NCBI RefSeq assembly: GCF_026410195.1
Contig: NZ_JAPMLM010000061.1
Location: forward strand, 1 to 64,000
Reading direction: 5' to 3'
Origin: Xanthomarina sp. F2636L
GTDB lineage: Bacteria; Bacteroidota; Bacteroidia; Flavobacteriales; Flavobacteriaceae
Length of the DNA: 64,000 nucleotides
The notes below the pieces were generated by a model. The model was not told the origin of the DNA, did not search any database, and worked only from the letters and a program-made list of their open reading frames with translations. The translations under genes and the position numbers were made by a program. Positions 33,691 to 42,719 of the stretch are shown piece after piece. Position 1 is the stretch's first letter, and each line of letters starts with the position of its first letter.

Positions 33691-34158
33691 ATGGAAGATG
33701 ACAATAAAAAAATGAAACTTGCCGAAGCGCTTTTATTAAGAGCTGATTTAATGAAGAAAATTGAGCATCTTCAAAATAGAATCAGACCTGTTCTTATTGT
33801 ATCGGACGACAAAAAGCCACAGGAAGATCCAAGTAAGTTATTGGCCCAATTGCGGAAAGCCATTCAAGATTTAGAAACTTTGGTAATCAGAATCAACAAG
33901 ACCAATAACGAAACCCAAATTAAAGGCGAAGGTTCGTTAATGGAAGCATTAGCTAAACGTGATTCCTTAAAAATGCTATCTGAAAAATTAAGACATATTA
34001 GGTTCTCTGCTCAAATAAATAATAGTGGCGAAGCTAATCTTAAAACTACTATTGATATTAAGAAGTTACAAGCTGAAATGGATCAAACAGGAAGAGCCTT
34101 TAGAGAGCTTGATAGTAAAGTCCAAGAGATTAATTGGCTGACAGAATTAAAAAAATAA
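33691..34158 (+). CDS. DIP1984-family protein
   Basis: 155 residues. The N-terminus KLAEALLLRADLMKKIEHL and the segment IRINKTNNETQI match the DIP1984 (septicolysin-like) family, which is helical and has no established biochemical role. It lies 25 bases after catalase and is probably co-transcribed with it. Confidence 0.85.
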   Translation: MEDDNKKMKLAEALLLRADLMKKIEHLQNRIRPVLIVSDDKKPQEDPSKLLAQLRKAIQDLETLVIRINKTNNETQIKGEGSLMEALAKRDSLKMLSEKLRHIRFSAQINNSGEANLKTTIDIKKLQAEMDQTGRAFRELDSKVQEINWLTELKK

Positions 34159-34159
34159 A

Positions 34160-34310
34160 ATTTAGCCTTCGGGCGGAATGATTGGGGCGAGTGCCAGCCC
34201 TTTTTTGTGGTAGGTTTTCGGGGCAAATGGAAAACTTTACCACCCAGAGCTGCTTGGGTTGTGGCAAACATGTACAATTTAGGACCCATTACCGCTTACA
34301 AGTTACAAGC
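34160..34310. other. GC-rich intergenic block, possible dispersed repeat
   Basis: The stretch from GCCTTCGGGC to GGGTTGTGGC is far richer in G and C than its surroundings. It includes GCC-TTCG-GGC, a short hairpin, and GGGCGAGTGCCAGCCC. In translation (minus strand) it gives protein-like segments I recall as frequent spurious ORFs in flavobacterial intergenic DNA, so it may be a family of dispersed elements. Confidence 0.35.
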
Positions 34311-34408
34311 GTATTCTTTAAAATTTACTACCAGGTACTGACCAATCATTCTTTTATCTAAAACTGATTAATTGGAATTTGATTTTAATAACTTCAATAC
34401 AAATCATT

Positions 34409-34966
34409 ATGAAAAAATATAAAATAGCAGTCATCGTAGGAAGTCTTCGTAAAGAATCTTTCAACTTAAAAACAGCCAAAGCCATGATGGGAATGGCACC
34501 AGAATCATTATCAATGGAATTATTGGATATTTCAGGTCTTCCAATGTTCAATGAGGACTTAGAGGCCAATCCACCAAAAGAATGGGTATCATTAAAAGAA
34601 AAAATTAGTGCAGTCGATGGACTTTTATTTTTTACACCAGAATACAACCGTTCCGTACCAGCAGTTTTAAAAAATGCTATAGATGTTGCTTCTCGTCCTT
34701 ATGGAGATAATTCATGGGATGGAAAACCTGCTGCAATTGTAAGTGTTTCCATTGGAGCTATTAGCGGCTTTGGAGCTAACCACCATTTAAGACAATCCTT
34801 AACTTTTATTAACGTCCCTACTATGGCGCAACCTGAAGCATATATTGGAGGTGCTGCTGATCTATTTGATGACAATGGAAATCTAATTACTAATTCTACT
34901 AAAGATTTCTTAAAGAGCTTTATGCAATCATTTGAAAAATGGGTTGATACTAACGTACAGAAATAG
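34409..34966 (+). CDS. NADPH-dependent FMN reductase family protein
   Basis: 185 residues starting at the ATG at 34409; the frame extends ten codons further upstream but without family similarity. The flavodoxin-like fold shows VGSLRKESFN (phosphate loop) and FFTPEYNRSVPAVLKNAIDVASRP, the conserved FMN-binding PEYN motif. It reduces quinones or azo compounds with NADPH and FMN in characterised relatives. It is monocistronic. Confidence 0.92.
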   Translation: MKKYKIAVIVGSLRKESFNLKTAKAMMGMAPESLSMELLDISGLPMFNEDLEANPPKEWVSLKEKISAVDGLLFFTPEYNRSVPAVLKNAIDVASRPYGDNSWDGKPAAIVSVSIGAISGFGANHHLRQSLTFINVPTMAQPEAYIGGAADLFDDNGNLITNSTKDFLKSFMQSFEKWVDTNVQK

Positions 34967-35247
34967 AGAAAGTAAGGTTAAAATATATAATAAGGTTCAA
35001 TTAATGAGCCGTGAAAAAAAGTTTTTTTAAAACTAAAGTTTATCGCCTTTCAGGGGTTGCAGATGATTAACTCTTTTGGCAACTAATACTTGGGAAGAAG
35101 GTAAGAGATATAAAATTGAGTTAATTGTAAAACAAACTAATCTAAAACCTTAGATATACTTTGACAAACTAATTTTTGTAGCATAGATACATTTAACCGG
35201 CCATTGAAAACGACATTGGGAATTTGTAAATTTAAAATTAATAAATT

Positions 35248-36492
35248 ATGAAATTACTAGATAAAATATACCAAGCCAGTGAGCGGATAAAAAATATTGC
35301 TGTACATACTCCATTAACGATAAATGAAAACTTGAGTGAAGAATTTACTGCTCAAGTTTATTTGAAACGCGAAGATTTACAACCTGTTCGCTCCTACAAA
35401 TTAAGGGGAGCTTATAATAAAATGGTGTCACTTTCTGAGAAAGAAAAATCAAAAGGGATCGTGTGTGCAAGTGCCGGTAATCATGCCCAAGGAGTTGCAT
35501 ACGCCTGTAATAAACTAAACATCAAGGGGACAATATTTATGCCTGTTACAACTCCGACACAAAAAATAAAGCAAGTAAATCTTTTTGGTAAGGATAAAGT
35601 AGAGGTTGTTTTAAAAGGCGACACTTTTGATGAAGCATCCGTAAAAGCCCATCAGTTTTGCAAAGAAGTTGGAGCTGTTTTTATTCATCCTTTTGATGAT
35701 GAAAAAGTTATTGCTGGACAAGGAACCATAGGATTAGAACTTTTAGAAGACAGTCCTGTTCCTATTGACTATGTATTTGTGCCTATTGGAGGAGGAGGGG
35801 TGGCAGCAGGAATAATTACCGTGTTTAATAAATTGGGTCCAGAGACCAAAATTATAGGAGTGGAACCCGCCGGAGCGGCATCCATGAAAACTTCTTTGGA
35901 AAAAGGAGAAAATACTACGTTGGAGGAGATTGATAACTTTGTAGATGGAGCTGCCGTTGCTCGTGTGGGAGAACACACTTTTGAAATTTGTAAAAACGGT
36001 TTGGAAGATATTATTGTTGTTCCTGAGGGAAAAGTTTGTACCACGATATTGCGAATGTATAATGAAGAGGCTATTGTTGTGGAACCAGCAGGGGCTTTAA
36101 CGATTTCAGCACTTGATTTTTACAAGGATCAAATTAAGGGTAAAAACGTGGTCTGCGTTGTAAGCGGAAGTAACAACGACATTACTCGGATGCAAGAAAT
36201 AAAGGAAAGATCCTTACTCTACGAAGGTTTTAAACATTACTTTTTGGTGCAATTTCCTCAACGTCCCGGGGCCATAAAAGATTTTGTAAATGATATTTTA
36301 GGACCGAATGATGACATTGTATATTTTCAATATACTAAAAAAAACAATCGAGAAAGTGGTCCAGCTGTAGTGGGGATTGAGTTGAAGGATCCAAAAGACC
36401 TGTTAAGAATTGAGCAGCAACTAACCCTAAGAAAATTCGTTTATCAATATTTGAACGATAGTACGGATTTCTTTGTTATCCCAATTTCATAA
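35248..36492 (+). CDS. ilvA: Threonine ammonia-lyase (threonine deaminase)
   Basis: 414 residues. The PLP lysine is in VRSYKLRGAYNKM, the substrate loop is SAGNHAQG, and GGGGVAAG binds phosphate. The last ~90 residues (from FKHYFLVQFPQRPGAIKDF) are one ACT-like regulatory domain, as in the shorter biosynthetic type. It converts threonine to 2-oxobutanoate for isoleucine synthesis in the cytosol. No other ilv genes lie nearby. The 281-base leader before it shows no riboswitch or attenuator I can support. Confidence 0.95.
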   Translation: MKLLDKIYQASERIKNIAVHTPLTINENLSEEFTAQVYLKREDLQPVRSYKLRGAYNKMVSLSEKEKSKGIVCASAGNHAQGVAYACNKLNIKGTIFMPVTTPTQKIKQVNLFGKDKVEVVLKGDTFDEASVKAHQFCKEVGAVFIHPFDDEKVIAGQGTIGLELLEDSPVPIDYVFVPIGGGGVAAGIITVFNKLGPETKIIGVEPAGAASMKTSLEKGENTTLEEIDNFVDGAAVARVGEHTFEICKNGLEDIIVVPEGKVCTTILRMYNEEAIVVEPAGALTISALDFYKDQIKGKNVVCVVSGSNNDITRMQEIKERSLLYEGFKHYFLVQFPQRPGAIKDFVNDILGPNDDIVYFQYTKKNNRESGPAVVGIELKDPKDLLRIEQQLTLRKFVYQYLNDSTDFFVIPIS

Positions 36493-36730
36493 ATTAAATT
36501 ATTTGCTTAAAAAACACTAATAATTCAATAAGAAATATTTTGACAAAAAGATAGATATAAATGCGAATGATATTCGTAGGGGTTTTATCTAAAAGGTTCA
36601 ATTGCCACGCATAAATATTGTTAGAAGTATAATTTTATAATGATTAGGGATCACGGTTAACCAACATCGGAGGTAACGTATTTTGTAGTTCATTTAATTC
36701 TATTTTAATAATCATCTAAATAACACCAAA

Positions 36731-37978
36731 ATGAAAAAAAAGTTTTTTAACGCGAAAATTTATCGCAACGAAGATGCAACTGAATTGATTGTTGAAAATG
36801 GTAAAATCACACAAATAGGCATAAATTTACCTATATGTGATGAAGAAATAGACCTCAAGGGAAAACTCGTATTGCCACCTTATGTAGATCCACATTTACA
36901 TTTAGACTATGTATATACTTTGTCTGAACTAGGACAGGAAGGTGCTGGTTCTGGCACCTTGTTTGAAGCCATTGAATTATGGCCACAATTTAAAAAGACA
37001 CTAACAGTAGAAAGTGTCAAACGATTGGCTATGAAAGGAATTCAAGACGAAGTTTCACAAGGGGTACAACATATCCGTACACATATTGATGTTACCGACC
37101 CTAACTTTACTGCACTAAAAGCTATGTTGGAAATGAAACAAGATCTTAAGGCTATTGTTGATATTCAAATCGTAGCTTTTCCACAAGAAGGTATGTATAT
37201 GTACAAAGGTGGACGTGAACTGGTTGAGGAAGCACTAAAAATGGGAGCAGATGTAGTAGGAGGCATTCCACATTACGAACCCGCTAGAGAGTTTGGAGAA
37301 AAATCGGTTCACGATATTGTTGAGCTAGCCTTAAAATATGATAAACTGATTGATGTGCATTGTGATGAAACCGATGATCCGCATTCACGCTTTGTAGAGC
37401 TATTAAATGCACTTGTATATATGGAAGGTTATGGTAGCAGAACTACAGCAAGTCATACCTGTTCGTTCGGTTCGGCAGATGATTCTTATGCCTTTAGAAT
37501 GATGGACATATTTAAAAAGAGTCATATAAACTTCATCTCATGTCCAACAGAAAACGTGTATTTACAAGGGCGTCAAGACACCTATCCTAAACGTCGTGGA
37601 TTAACAAGGGTGAAAGAATTTATCGAATCTGGAATTAACGTTGCTTTTGCGCAAGATTCCATTAACGACCCATGGTATCCAATGGGTAACGGAAATATGA
37701 TGAATATTCTGGATAACGGAATTCACCTGGCTCAAATTATGTCTAAAAAAGATGTAGAAACAAATTTCGATTTAATCACCTATAACGGAGCACGTTGTTT
37801 ACATATTCAAGATACGTATGGTTTAGAAGTTGGTAAGGCAGCAAATTTCATTGTATTAAATGAAACGTCTGTTTATGATGCGATTCGCAGAAGGGTCGAT
37901 GTATTGGCCTCTGTACGAAATGGAGAGTTCTTATTCCGTAAAAAAGAAACCGCATATGATGTTCCTTTGAAGTTTTAA
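36731..37978 (+). CDS. codA: CodA-type amidohydrolase (cytosine deaminase family)
   Basis: 415 residues, similar to E. coli cytosine deaminase throughout. Metal ligands are His55-x-His57 (PHLHLDY) and the His of DVHCDETDD. The segment VDIQIVAFPQEGM carries the substrate Gln, ASHTCSF the next His, and Asp309 (FAQDS) the last metal ligand. W315 matches E. coli W319. The residue after the metal Asp is Ser310, whereas E. coli has Asp314 there, a position known to tune cytosine versus other substrates. It may act on cytosine, isocytosine or a related base. It stands alone, with no cytosine permease beside it. Confidence 0.9.
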   Translation: MKKKFFNAKIYRNEDATELIVENGKITQIGINLPICDEEIDLKGKLVLPPYVDPHLHLDYVYTLSELGQEGAGSGTLFEAIELWPQFKKTLTVESVKRLAMKGIQDEVSQGVQHIRTHIDVTDPNFTALKAMLEMKQDLKAIVDIQIVAFPQEGMYMYKGGRELVEEALKMGADVVGGIPHYEPAREFGEKSVHDIVELALKYDKLIDVHCDETDDPHSRFVELLNALVYMEGYGSRTTASHTCSFGSADDSYAFRMMDIFKKSHINFISCPTENVYLQGRQDTYPKRRGLTRVKEFIESGINVAFAQDSINDPWYPMGNGNMMNILDNGIHLAQIMSKKDVETNFDLITYNGARCLHIQDTYGLEVGKAANFIVLNETSVYDAIRRRVDVLASVRNGEFLFRKKETAYDVPLKF

Positions 37979-38022
37979 TTAATATTTTTTGGCAATAATT
38001 ATTAATAATAAGTAAAAATACT

Positions 38023-38754
38023 ATGGATGGATTTGTAGATATTACCGAATATGCTCTACGTATTGGCACTGCCGTTTTGTTGGGTGGCATAATTGGATTT
38101 GAGAGACAGTGGCGACAAAAAGATGCCGGATTGCGAACCAATACTCTCGTTGCAATTGGAGCTGCATCATTTGTATTACTTTCAGTAGACCTCTACCATA
38201 TTTCTGGTGGAGATCCTGGTAGAATTACGGCACAAATAGTTACAGGTATCGGTTTTATTGGTGCTGGAGTTATAATGAAAGACGGATTTGCAGTGAGAGG
38301 ACTAAATACAGCGGCGACCATTTGGTGTTCTGCAGCAGTTGGTGCCTTAGTGGGTATGGGCTTTTTTCTTGAAGCATTGATTACCACTACAGCAGTTGTT
38401 ATATCACATTTAATTCTAAGACCGATAAGTATTAGATTATCAAAACTATCATCATATAGTAAAAAGGAAGTTAAAGAAACTTTTTACCAGGTTTCTATTA
38501 AATGCCCTTTAAACATAGAATCACATGTTCGACTTTGGTTATTAAGTTACATTGATACCAACAATCAACTATTAGTACGTTCCATTACTAGAAACGTTTT
38601 TGAATCAAATTTGAAAGACGTAGAAATTCAGGTAGAAGTTGCAACCATAGGAGAGCAGGAAGATTTGTTAGAAAACTTGGTTACTAACCTGATAATAAAA
38701 CAGGAAGTAAGTCATGCAGGTTGGAAGTTGATAGGTCAAGAAACTGAGTTTTAG
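38023..38754 (+). CDS. MgtC/SapB-family membrane protein
   Basis: 243 residues. Four to five hydrophobic helices fill residues ~8-145, with the MgtC hallmarks GGIIGFERQWRQKDAGLRTNTLVAIG and GIGFIGAGVIMKDG. The C-terminal ~90 residues are a soluble ACT-like domain. MgtC proteins help survival at low magnesium or in hosts; how they act is not settled. It lies 44 bases after the deaminase gene. Confidence 0.93.
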   Translation: MDGFVDITEYALRIGTAVLLGGIIGFERQWRQKDAGLRTNTLVAIGAASFVLLSVDLYHISGGDPGRITAQIVTGIGFIGAGVIMKDGFAVRGLNTAATIWCSAAVGALVGMGFFLEALITTTAVVISHLILRPISIRLSKLSSYSKKEVKETFYQVSIKCPLNIESHVRLWLLSYIDTNNQLLVRSITRNVFESNLKDVEIQVEVATIGEQEDLLENLVTNLIIKQEVSHAGWKLIGQETEF

Positions 38755-38812
38755 ATGTTCACTTTCTTTAGATTGACAAATAACTAAACTTAACTCAAAA
38801 ATAATTAGCAAT

Positions 38813-39985
38813 ATGAGCACAATAAATTTAAAGAGTCAAACCAAACGTGTTTTTCCTTGGCTGATTATGATTTTAATGTCGTCCGTAACTTTTGTAGGAA
38901 TACTGTCAGAATTAATGCCTTCAGGGGTGCTTCCTCTTTTGATGGAGGATTTGAATATCAGTGAGGTACAAACAGGAAATCTGGTAGGTTACTACGCCAT
39001 CGCTTCAGCTATTTTTGCGATTCCACTAATTTCATTAACCATGCAATTCAACCGGAAATATCTGTTGCTCATTTTGCTTGGTGGATTTGCTATTTCCAAT
39101 ATCGTTTCAGGACTTGTACACGATTATACAATAATTATTATTTTAAGAGTTATTGGTGGTATTTGTGCCGGTGTTATGTGGCCAATGATTGCAGCTTATG
39201 GTATGCGCCTGGTAAATGAAAAGGATCACGGAAAAGCCATAGCAGTCATTATGGCTGGAACCACATTGGGAATTAGTATTGGAATGCCAATAATGACTTC
39301 CATTGGAAATGATTATGGCTGGAGAACCGAATTTATTGGTTTAGGTGCTTTTATTCTTCTTATTGCCATAGTTAGTTTCTTTGCTTTGCCTTCTGCACCT
39401 GGAGAAAAACTATCTAAAAGTTCTTCACCTTTTGCACTATTAAAAATACCAGCAGTTTTGCTAATTCTTTTGCTTACATTACTAGGTGTTATTGCGCATT
39501 ATGGTGTTTATGTCTATATCACAAGTCTTGTTGATGACATTCAGTTGGCTGGAGGTGTAGAAAGTGCCTTATTGTTTTTTGGAATAGGATCTTTGATTTC
39601 GGTATTATTGGCCATAAAATTCACAGATACATATTTAAGATTGCTAACCATTTTAATGTTTGCATTACTTATTATTTCGATGGTTATTTTTCTAATATTT
39701 GGTGGCACAAAAGGTATGGGACATTTTGCCTTCTTTTTATGGGGAGTTTCTTTTGGTCCATTAGTAACCTTATTGCAAGCTGGCGTGAGCAGACAGGTAG
39801 AAACTGCAAAAGATGTGGCCACATCTGTTCAGTCTTCGGTATTTAACTTATCCATAATGATTGCATCGTCTGTTGCAGGATTACTGCTAGGAATGTATTC
39901 GCCCATGAGCCTGGTGTATTTTGCAATAGTATTATCGATACCAGGAATGGTTATAGCTTTTTTTTCGAAAAAGACACTGAGTTAA
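38813..39985 (+). CDS. Major facilitator superfamily efflux permease
   Basis: 390 residues, 12 predicted helices. The typical DHA1 arrangement is visible: SELMPSGVLPLLMEDLNIS between helices 1 and 2, LRVIGGICAGVMWP in helix 4, and the second half starting near 205. It resembles AraJ/YdhP-type exporters of sugars or drugs. Inner membrane, proton-driven by family. The substrate is not predictable here. Confidence 0.9.
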   Translation: MSTINLKSQTKRVFPWLIMILMSSVTFVGILSELMPSGVLPLLMEDLNISEVQTGNLVGYYAIASAIFAIPLISLTMQFNRKYLLLILLGGFAISNIVSGLVHDYTIIIILRVIGGICAGVMWPMIAAYGMRLVNEKDHGKAIAVIMAGTTLGISIGMPIMTSIGNDYGWRTEFIGLGAFILLIAIVSFFALPSAPGEKLSKSSSPFALLKIPAVLLILLLTLLGVIAHYGVYVYITSLVDDIQLAGGVESALLFFGIGSLISVLLAIKFTDTYLRLLTILMFALLIISMVIFLIFGGTKGMGHFAFFLWGVSFGPLVTLLQAGVSRQVETAKDVATSVQSSVFNLSIMIASSVAGLLLGMYSPMSLVYFAIVLSIPGMVIAFFSKKTLS

Positions 39986-40154
39986 AAAGCTTGTATTTAG
40001 TCAATTAAAAGCCTAAATATTACTTAAAGCAGTAGGTTAATTGCAAAGTGTTTAATATCTTTAAAACAGACCTGTTTTGGCAAAAAAACAGTCATGTTTA
40101 AAATGGTGCTACATCACTAAATTAATTTTTTATTAATTATCTAAATTTAAAACT

Positions 40155-41315
40155 ATGTCACTAATAACTAAAAAAGAAATTGTTGAATTGCACGAGATAA
40201 ATCAGGATACTTGTATTTCAATTTTTATCCCAACACATAGAGGAGGAAAAAAAGTCTTACAAGAAGAGGATACCCTATTTTTAAAAAACCAATTGAAAGA
40301 TGTCAAACAAAAGTTAGAACAAAAAGGGCTCAATGGCGATGTCATTAATACATTGACCAAACCTGTACAGGATTTAATTGATGATTCTTCTTTTTGGCGC
40401 GAGCAATCTGATGGTCTTGCTATCTTTTTAGCCGATGGTTTTTCTCAAGTTTATACAGTGCCTGTATATTTTAAAGAATTTAATTACATATCGAATTCAT
40501 TTTATTTAAAACCCTTAATGCCATTGTTTGTTGACGATGGAGAATTTTACTTACTATCGCTTGAAAGACGTAATGTAAAATTATACGATTGTACACAGCA
40601 CAGTTTCACGGAACTAATAATTGATGATTTGATACCAGAAAGTAAACGAGATCGTGTAGGTTTTGATTATGAAGAAAAGAATCTACAATTTAGATCAGGA
40701 GGTACTGGTCAAGCTGGTCAGGCCATGTATCATGGTCAGGAGGCAGCTACAGGAGCAAGAAAAAACGAAATAAAAAAATATTTAAGAGCTATTAACGATG
40801 GTATTGCACCACTTATTAGAGAAGAAAACAAGCCCATGTTAGTTGTAGCACAAGATCCGCTCTTTGACATTTATAAAGAAGTTAATACATATTCAAATTT
40901 ACATGAAGAAAATATATCAACCGATTTTAGTAATACAGATATTTTCGAGATTCATGAGTTGGCTTGGGAGAAAATAGCTCCATTATTCGATCAAAAAAGA
41001 AAAGATAAAATAGCACAATTCCTTGAAGAACAAGGTACTGGTAAAACAGCTATTGGTATTGATAAAGTATTAATTGCAGCTTTTGAAGGGAAGGTTGATA
41101 CGTTATTTTGTGAAAACAAAGCGGATATTTTTGGTAATTATATTGAAGAAAACAACTCCATAACGGTTACCCAAAGTGAAGAAAATGACAGCAGCATATC
41201 CTTGATGAATGTTGCTGCCATAAAAACTTTTTTGAATGGTGGAGATGTTTATTTGTTAGATAAAGAAGATATGCCAAATGCTAATTCAAGAGTCAATGCA
41301 TTGTTTCGATATTAA
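40155..41315 (+). CDS. Bacterial archaeo-eukaryotic release factor family (baeRF3-type) protein
   Basis: 386 residues, related to the middle and C-terminal domains of eRF1. The N-terminus has SIFIPTHRGGKKVLQEED, the middle DGLAIFLADGFSQVYTVP, FYLLSLERRNVKLYD, and the C-terminal half IGIDKVLIAAFEGKVDTLFC. Families of this kind (baeRF) are proposed to act on ribosomes or in stress response in bacteria; their role is not shown. It is cytosolic. It stands upstream of yceI in the same direction. Confidence 0.82.
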   Translation: MSLITKKEIVELHEINQDTCISIFIPTHRGGKKVLQEEDTLFLKNQLKDVKQKLEQKGLNGDVINTLTKPVQDLIDDSSFWREQSDGLAIFLADGFSQVYTVPVYFKEFNYISNSFYLKPLMPLFVDDGEFYLLSLERRNVKLYDCTQHSFTELIIDDLIPESKRDRVGFDYEEKNLQFRSGGTGQAGQAMYHGQEAATGARKNEIKKYLRAINDGIAPLIREENKPMLVVAQDPLFDIYKEVNTYSNLHEENISTDFSNTDIFEIHELAWEKIAPLFDQKRKDKIAQFLEEQGTGKTAIGIDKVLIAAFEGKVDTLFCENKADIFGNYIEENNSITVTQSEENDSSISLMNVAAIKTFLNGGDVYLLDKEDMPNANSRVNALFRY

Positions 41316-41394
41316 TAGCTGAAAAACCATTTTGTGGCAATGAATCAATTAATAAACCACATTAAAGTATTATTAACTTTTAAAATTAATTACA

Positions 41395-41994
41395 ATGAAA
41401 CATTTTATAACATTCATCGCAATAGCTTTCTTTTCGGTAAGCACATTTGCACAAACGCCATGGAAGGTAGATTCTTACCATTCCTCATTAAATTTCAATA
41501 TCTCACATTCAGGAATTAGTATAGTGAATGGAAAATTCTTGGATTATACAGGAAGCTTAACCACAAATGGAGAGGCGCTCAATACTGCAAGTTTTGATTT
41601 TACGGTACAAATAGAAAGTATCAATACAAATGTAGAAAATAGAGATAATCATTTAAGAAGTGCCGACTTTTTCGATGCTGAAACATATCCTGAAATGACT
41701 TTCCAAAGTTCTAAAATCTTAGCAACAGGAAAACCAGATAGTTATTTATTGTACGGTAAACTGACTATAAAAGGCGTTACAAAAGATGTGGTTTTTGATG
41801 TGCACTATGGGGGAATAGCCAAAAGTGAACAAGGCGAAAAATTAGGAATGAAAGCCGAAACAACCATCAATAGATTTGATTATAATATTAATTACGATCC
41901 GGCTGCTGCAGGTATTGGAAAAGAGGTAAATATGCGTTTCTTGACTTTTTTTTATGCCTTTTCGCTATTGTGCGAGCACAAGCTTAAGGCATAA
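41395..41994 (+). CDS. yceI: YceI-family periplasmic protein with altered C-terminus
   Basis: 199 residues. A signal peptide (~1-19, FSVSTFAQ) precedes the YceI lipocalin-like domain with WKVDSYHSSLNFNISHSG, the NRDNHLRSADFFD region and KGVTKDVVFDV. Such proteins bind isoprenoid quinones or amphiphiles in the periplasm. After GIGKEVNMR the expected final strand (polar and alternating) is replaced by LTFFYAFSLLCEHKLKA, which is encoded by a perfect palindromic element that spans the stop codon (41946-42000). The last strand is therefore probably abnormal, although most of the barrel is intact. Confidence 0.88.
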   Translation: MKHFITFIAIAFFSVSTFAQTPWKVDSYHSSLNFNISHSGISIVNGKFLDYTGSLTTNGEALNTASFDFTVQIESINTNVENRDNHLRSADFFDAETYPEMTFQSSKILATGKPDSYLLYGKLTIKGVTKDVVFDVHYGGIAKSEQGEKLGMKAETTINRFDYNINYDPAAAGIGKEVNMRFLTFFYAFSLLCEHKLKA

Positions 41995-42000
41995 AAAAAA
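41946..42000. repeat. Nested palindrome overlapping the yceI stop codon
   Basis: A 15-bp perfect inverted repeat (TTTTTTTTATGCCTT at 41946, AAGGCATAAAAAAAA at 41986) encloses an inner TTGTGC-GA-GCACAA hairpin. It covers the last 16 codons of yceI. It could be an inserted dispersed element or a terminator that has moved into the gene. Confidence 0.75.
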
Positions 42001-42027
42001 GCCCAGCACCTTTGTGCTGAACTTTTT
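41995..42027. terminator. Bidirectional terminator between yceI and tRNA-Met
   Basis: CAGCAC-CTTT-GTGCTG with flanking A-run and T-run. It can end yceI on the + strand and the tRNA on the - strand. Confidence 0.85.
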
Positions 42028-42034
42028 ACTATTG

Positions 42035-42108
42035 TAGCGAGAACGAGAATTGAACTCGTGACCTCCGGGTTATGAATCCGACGCTCTAACCGACTGAGCT
42101 ACCTCGCC
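42035..42108 (-). tRNA. tRNA-Met (anticodon CAT)
   Basis: Minus-strand cloverleaf of 74 bases. The acceptor is GGCGAGG paired with TCTCGCT plus discriminator A (two G-T pairs). The D-arm is AGCTCAGTCGGTTAGAGC, the anticodon loop TTCATAA gives CAT, and the T-arm has GTTCAATTC. CCA is not encoded. Whether it is initiator, elongator or the ile-modified CAT tRNA cannot be fixed by eye. Confidence 0.93.
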
Positions 42109-42278
42109 ATAACTAAAAAAGCTATTCAGAATTACCCCTAACACGCCTTTTTAACGGCTGCAAATATATAAACAAATTTAAATAGAGCAAACATAAACTT
42201 GTATTAATTATTATTAAAAATAGTTTTATAACTTATTAATTAATGTATATATTGAGCACTTATAATATAAATGATACA

Positions 42279-42665
42279 ATGGACGAAAAAATTAAATTTG
42301 AAATGGAGTTTCCCATTCATGCTTCCCCTCAATTACTTTACCAATATATCTCTACGCCTTCGGGTTTATCTGAATGGTTTGCAGAAAATGTAAATTCTCG
42401 TGGAGAGCTTTTTAAATTTATTTGGGATGGAGTTGAAGAACATGCAAAACTTGTAAGTAAAAAAAGTGGGGAACGCATTAAATTTAAATGGTTGGCAGAT
42501 GAAGAGTCATCGTATTATTTTGAAATAAAAATTCAAGTAGATGAAATCACAAAAGATGTCAGTATTATAGTTACAGATTTTTCAGAGCAAGATGAGGTTG
42601 AAGAAACTAAAATGTTGTGGGAAAATCAGATTTCCGATTTAAAACAGGTATTGGGATCTGCTTAG
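42279..42665 (+). CDS. START-like (SRPBCC/AHSA1) domain protein
   Basis: 128 residues from the ATG at 42279; an upstream in-frame ATG gives 12 unsupported residues. The first strand has KIKFEMEFPIHASPQLLYQYISTPSGLSEWFAE, followed by VSSRG-like turns, IKFKWLAD and a C-terminal helix (LWENQISDLKQVL). This is the Aha1-type START fold seen in flavobacterial genomes near yqgE-like genes. It probably binds a hydrophobic ligand or a protein partner. Its role is unknown. Confidence 0.85.
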   Translation: MDEKIKFEMEFPIHASPQLLYQYISTPSGLSEWFAENVNSRGELFKFIWDGVEEHAKLVSKKSGERIKFKWLADEESSYYFEIKIQVDEITKDVSIIVTDFSEQDEVEETKMLWENQISDLKQVLGSA

Positions 42666-42694
42666 TAGATTTTTACTTTATTAACTTATATTTG

Positions 42695-42719
42695 TCCCGA
42701 ATTTATTTCGGGATTTTTT
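42695..42719 (+). terminator. Terminator abutting the next gene's start
   Basis: TCCCGAA / TTCGGGA stem with a TTTAT loop and six T ending at 42719, one base before the ATG of the class IV aminotransferase. It ends the START-domain gene; that leaves no leader for the downstream gene if its own promoter lies within or before it. Confidence 0.75.

Noticed and set aside
34967-35247. Leader attenuator or riboswitch before ilvA
   Set aside because: No leader peptide rich in Ile/Val/Thr codons and no T-box or other recognisable structure could be seen.
36493-36730. Purine-type riboswitch before the CodA-type gene
   Set aside because: The leader has short GC patches such as GGTTAACC but no recognisable aptamer core.
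40063-40078. AAAACAG-AC-CTGTTTT palindrome upstream of the baeRF gene
   Set aside because: Only seven base pairs with a two-base loop in very AT-rich DNA; it may be an operator, but no second copy was noticed.
41334-41519. 61-codon ORF overlapping the start of yceI
   Set aside because: It overlaps the yceI signal peptide region in another frame and has no coding character.
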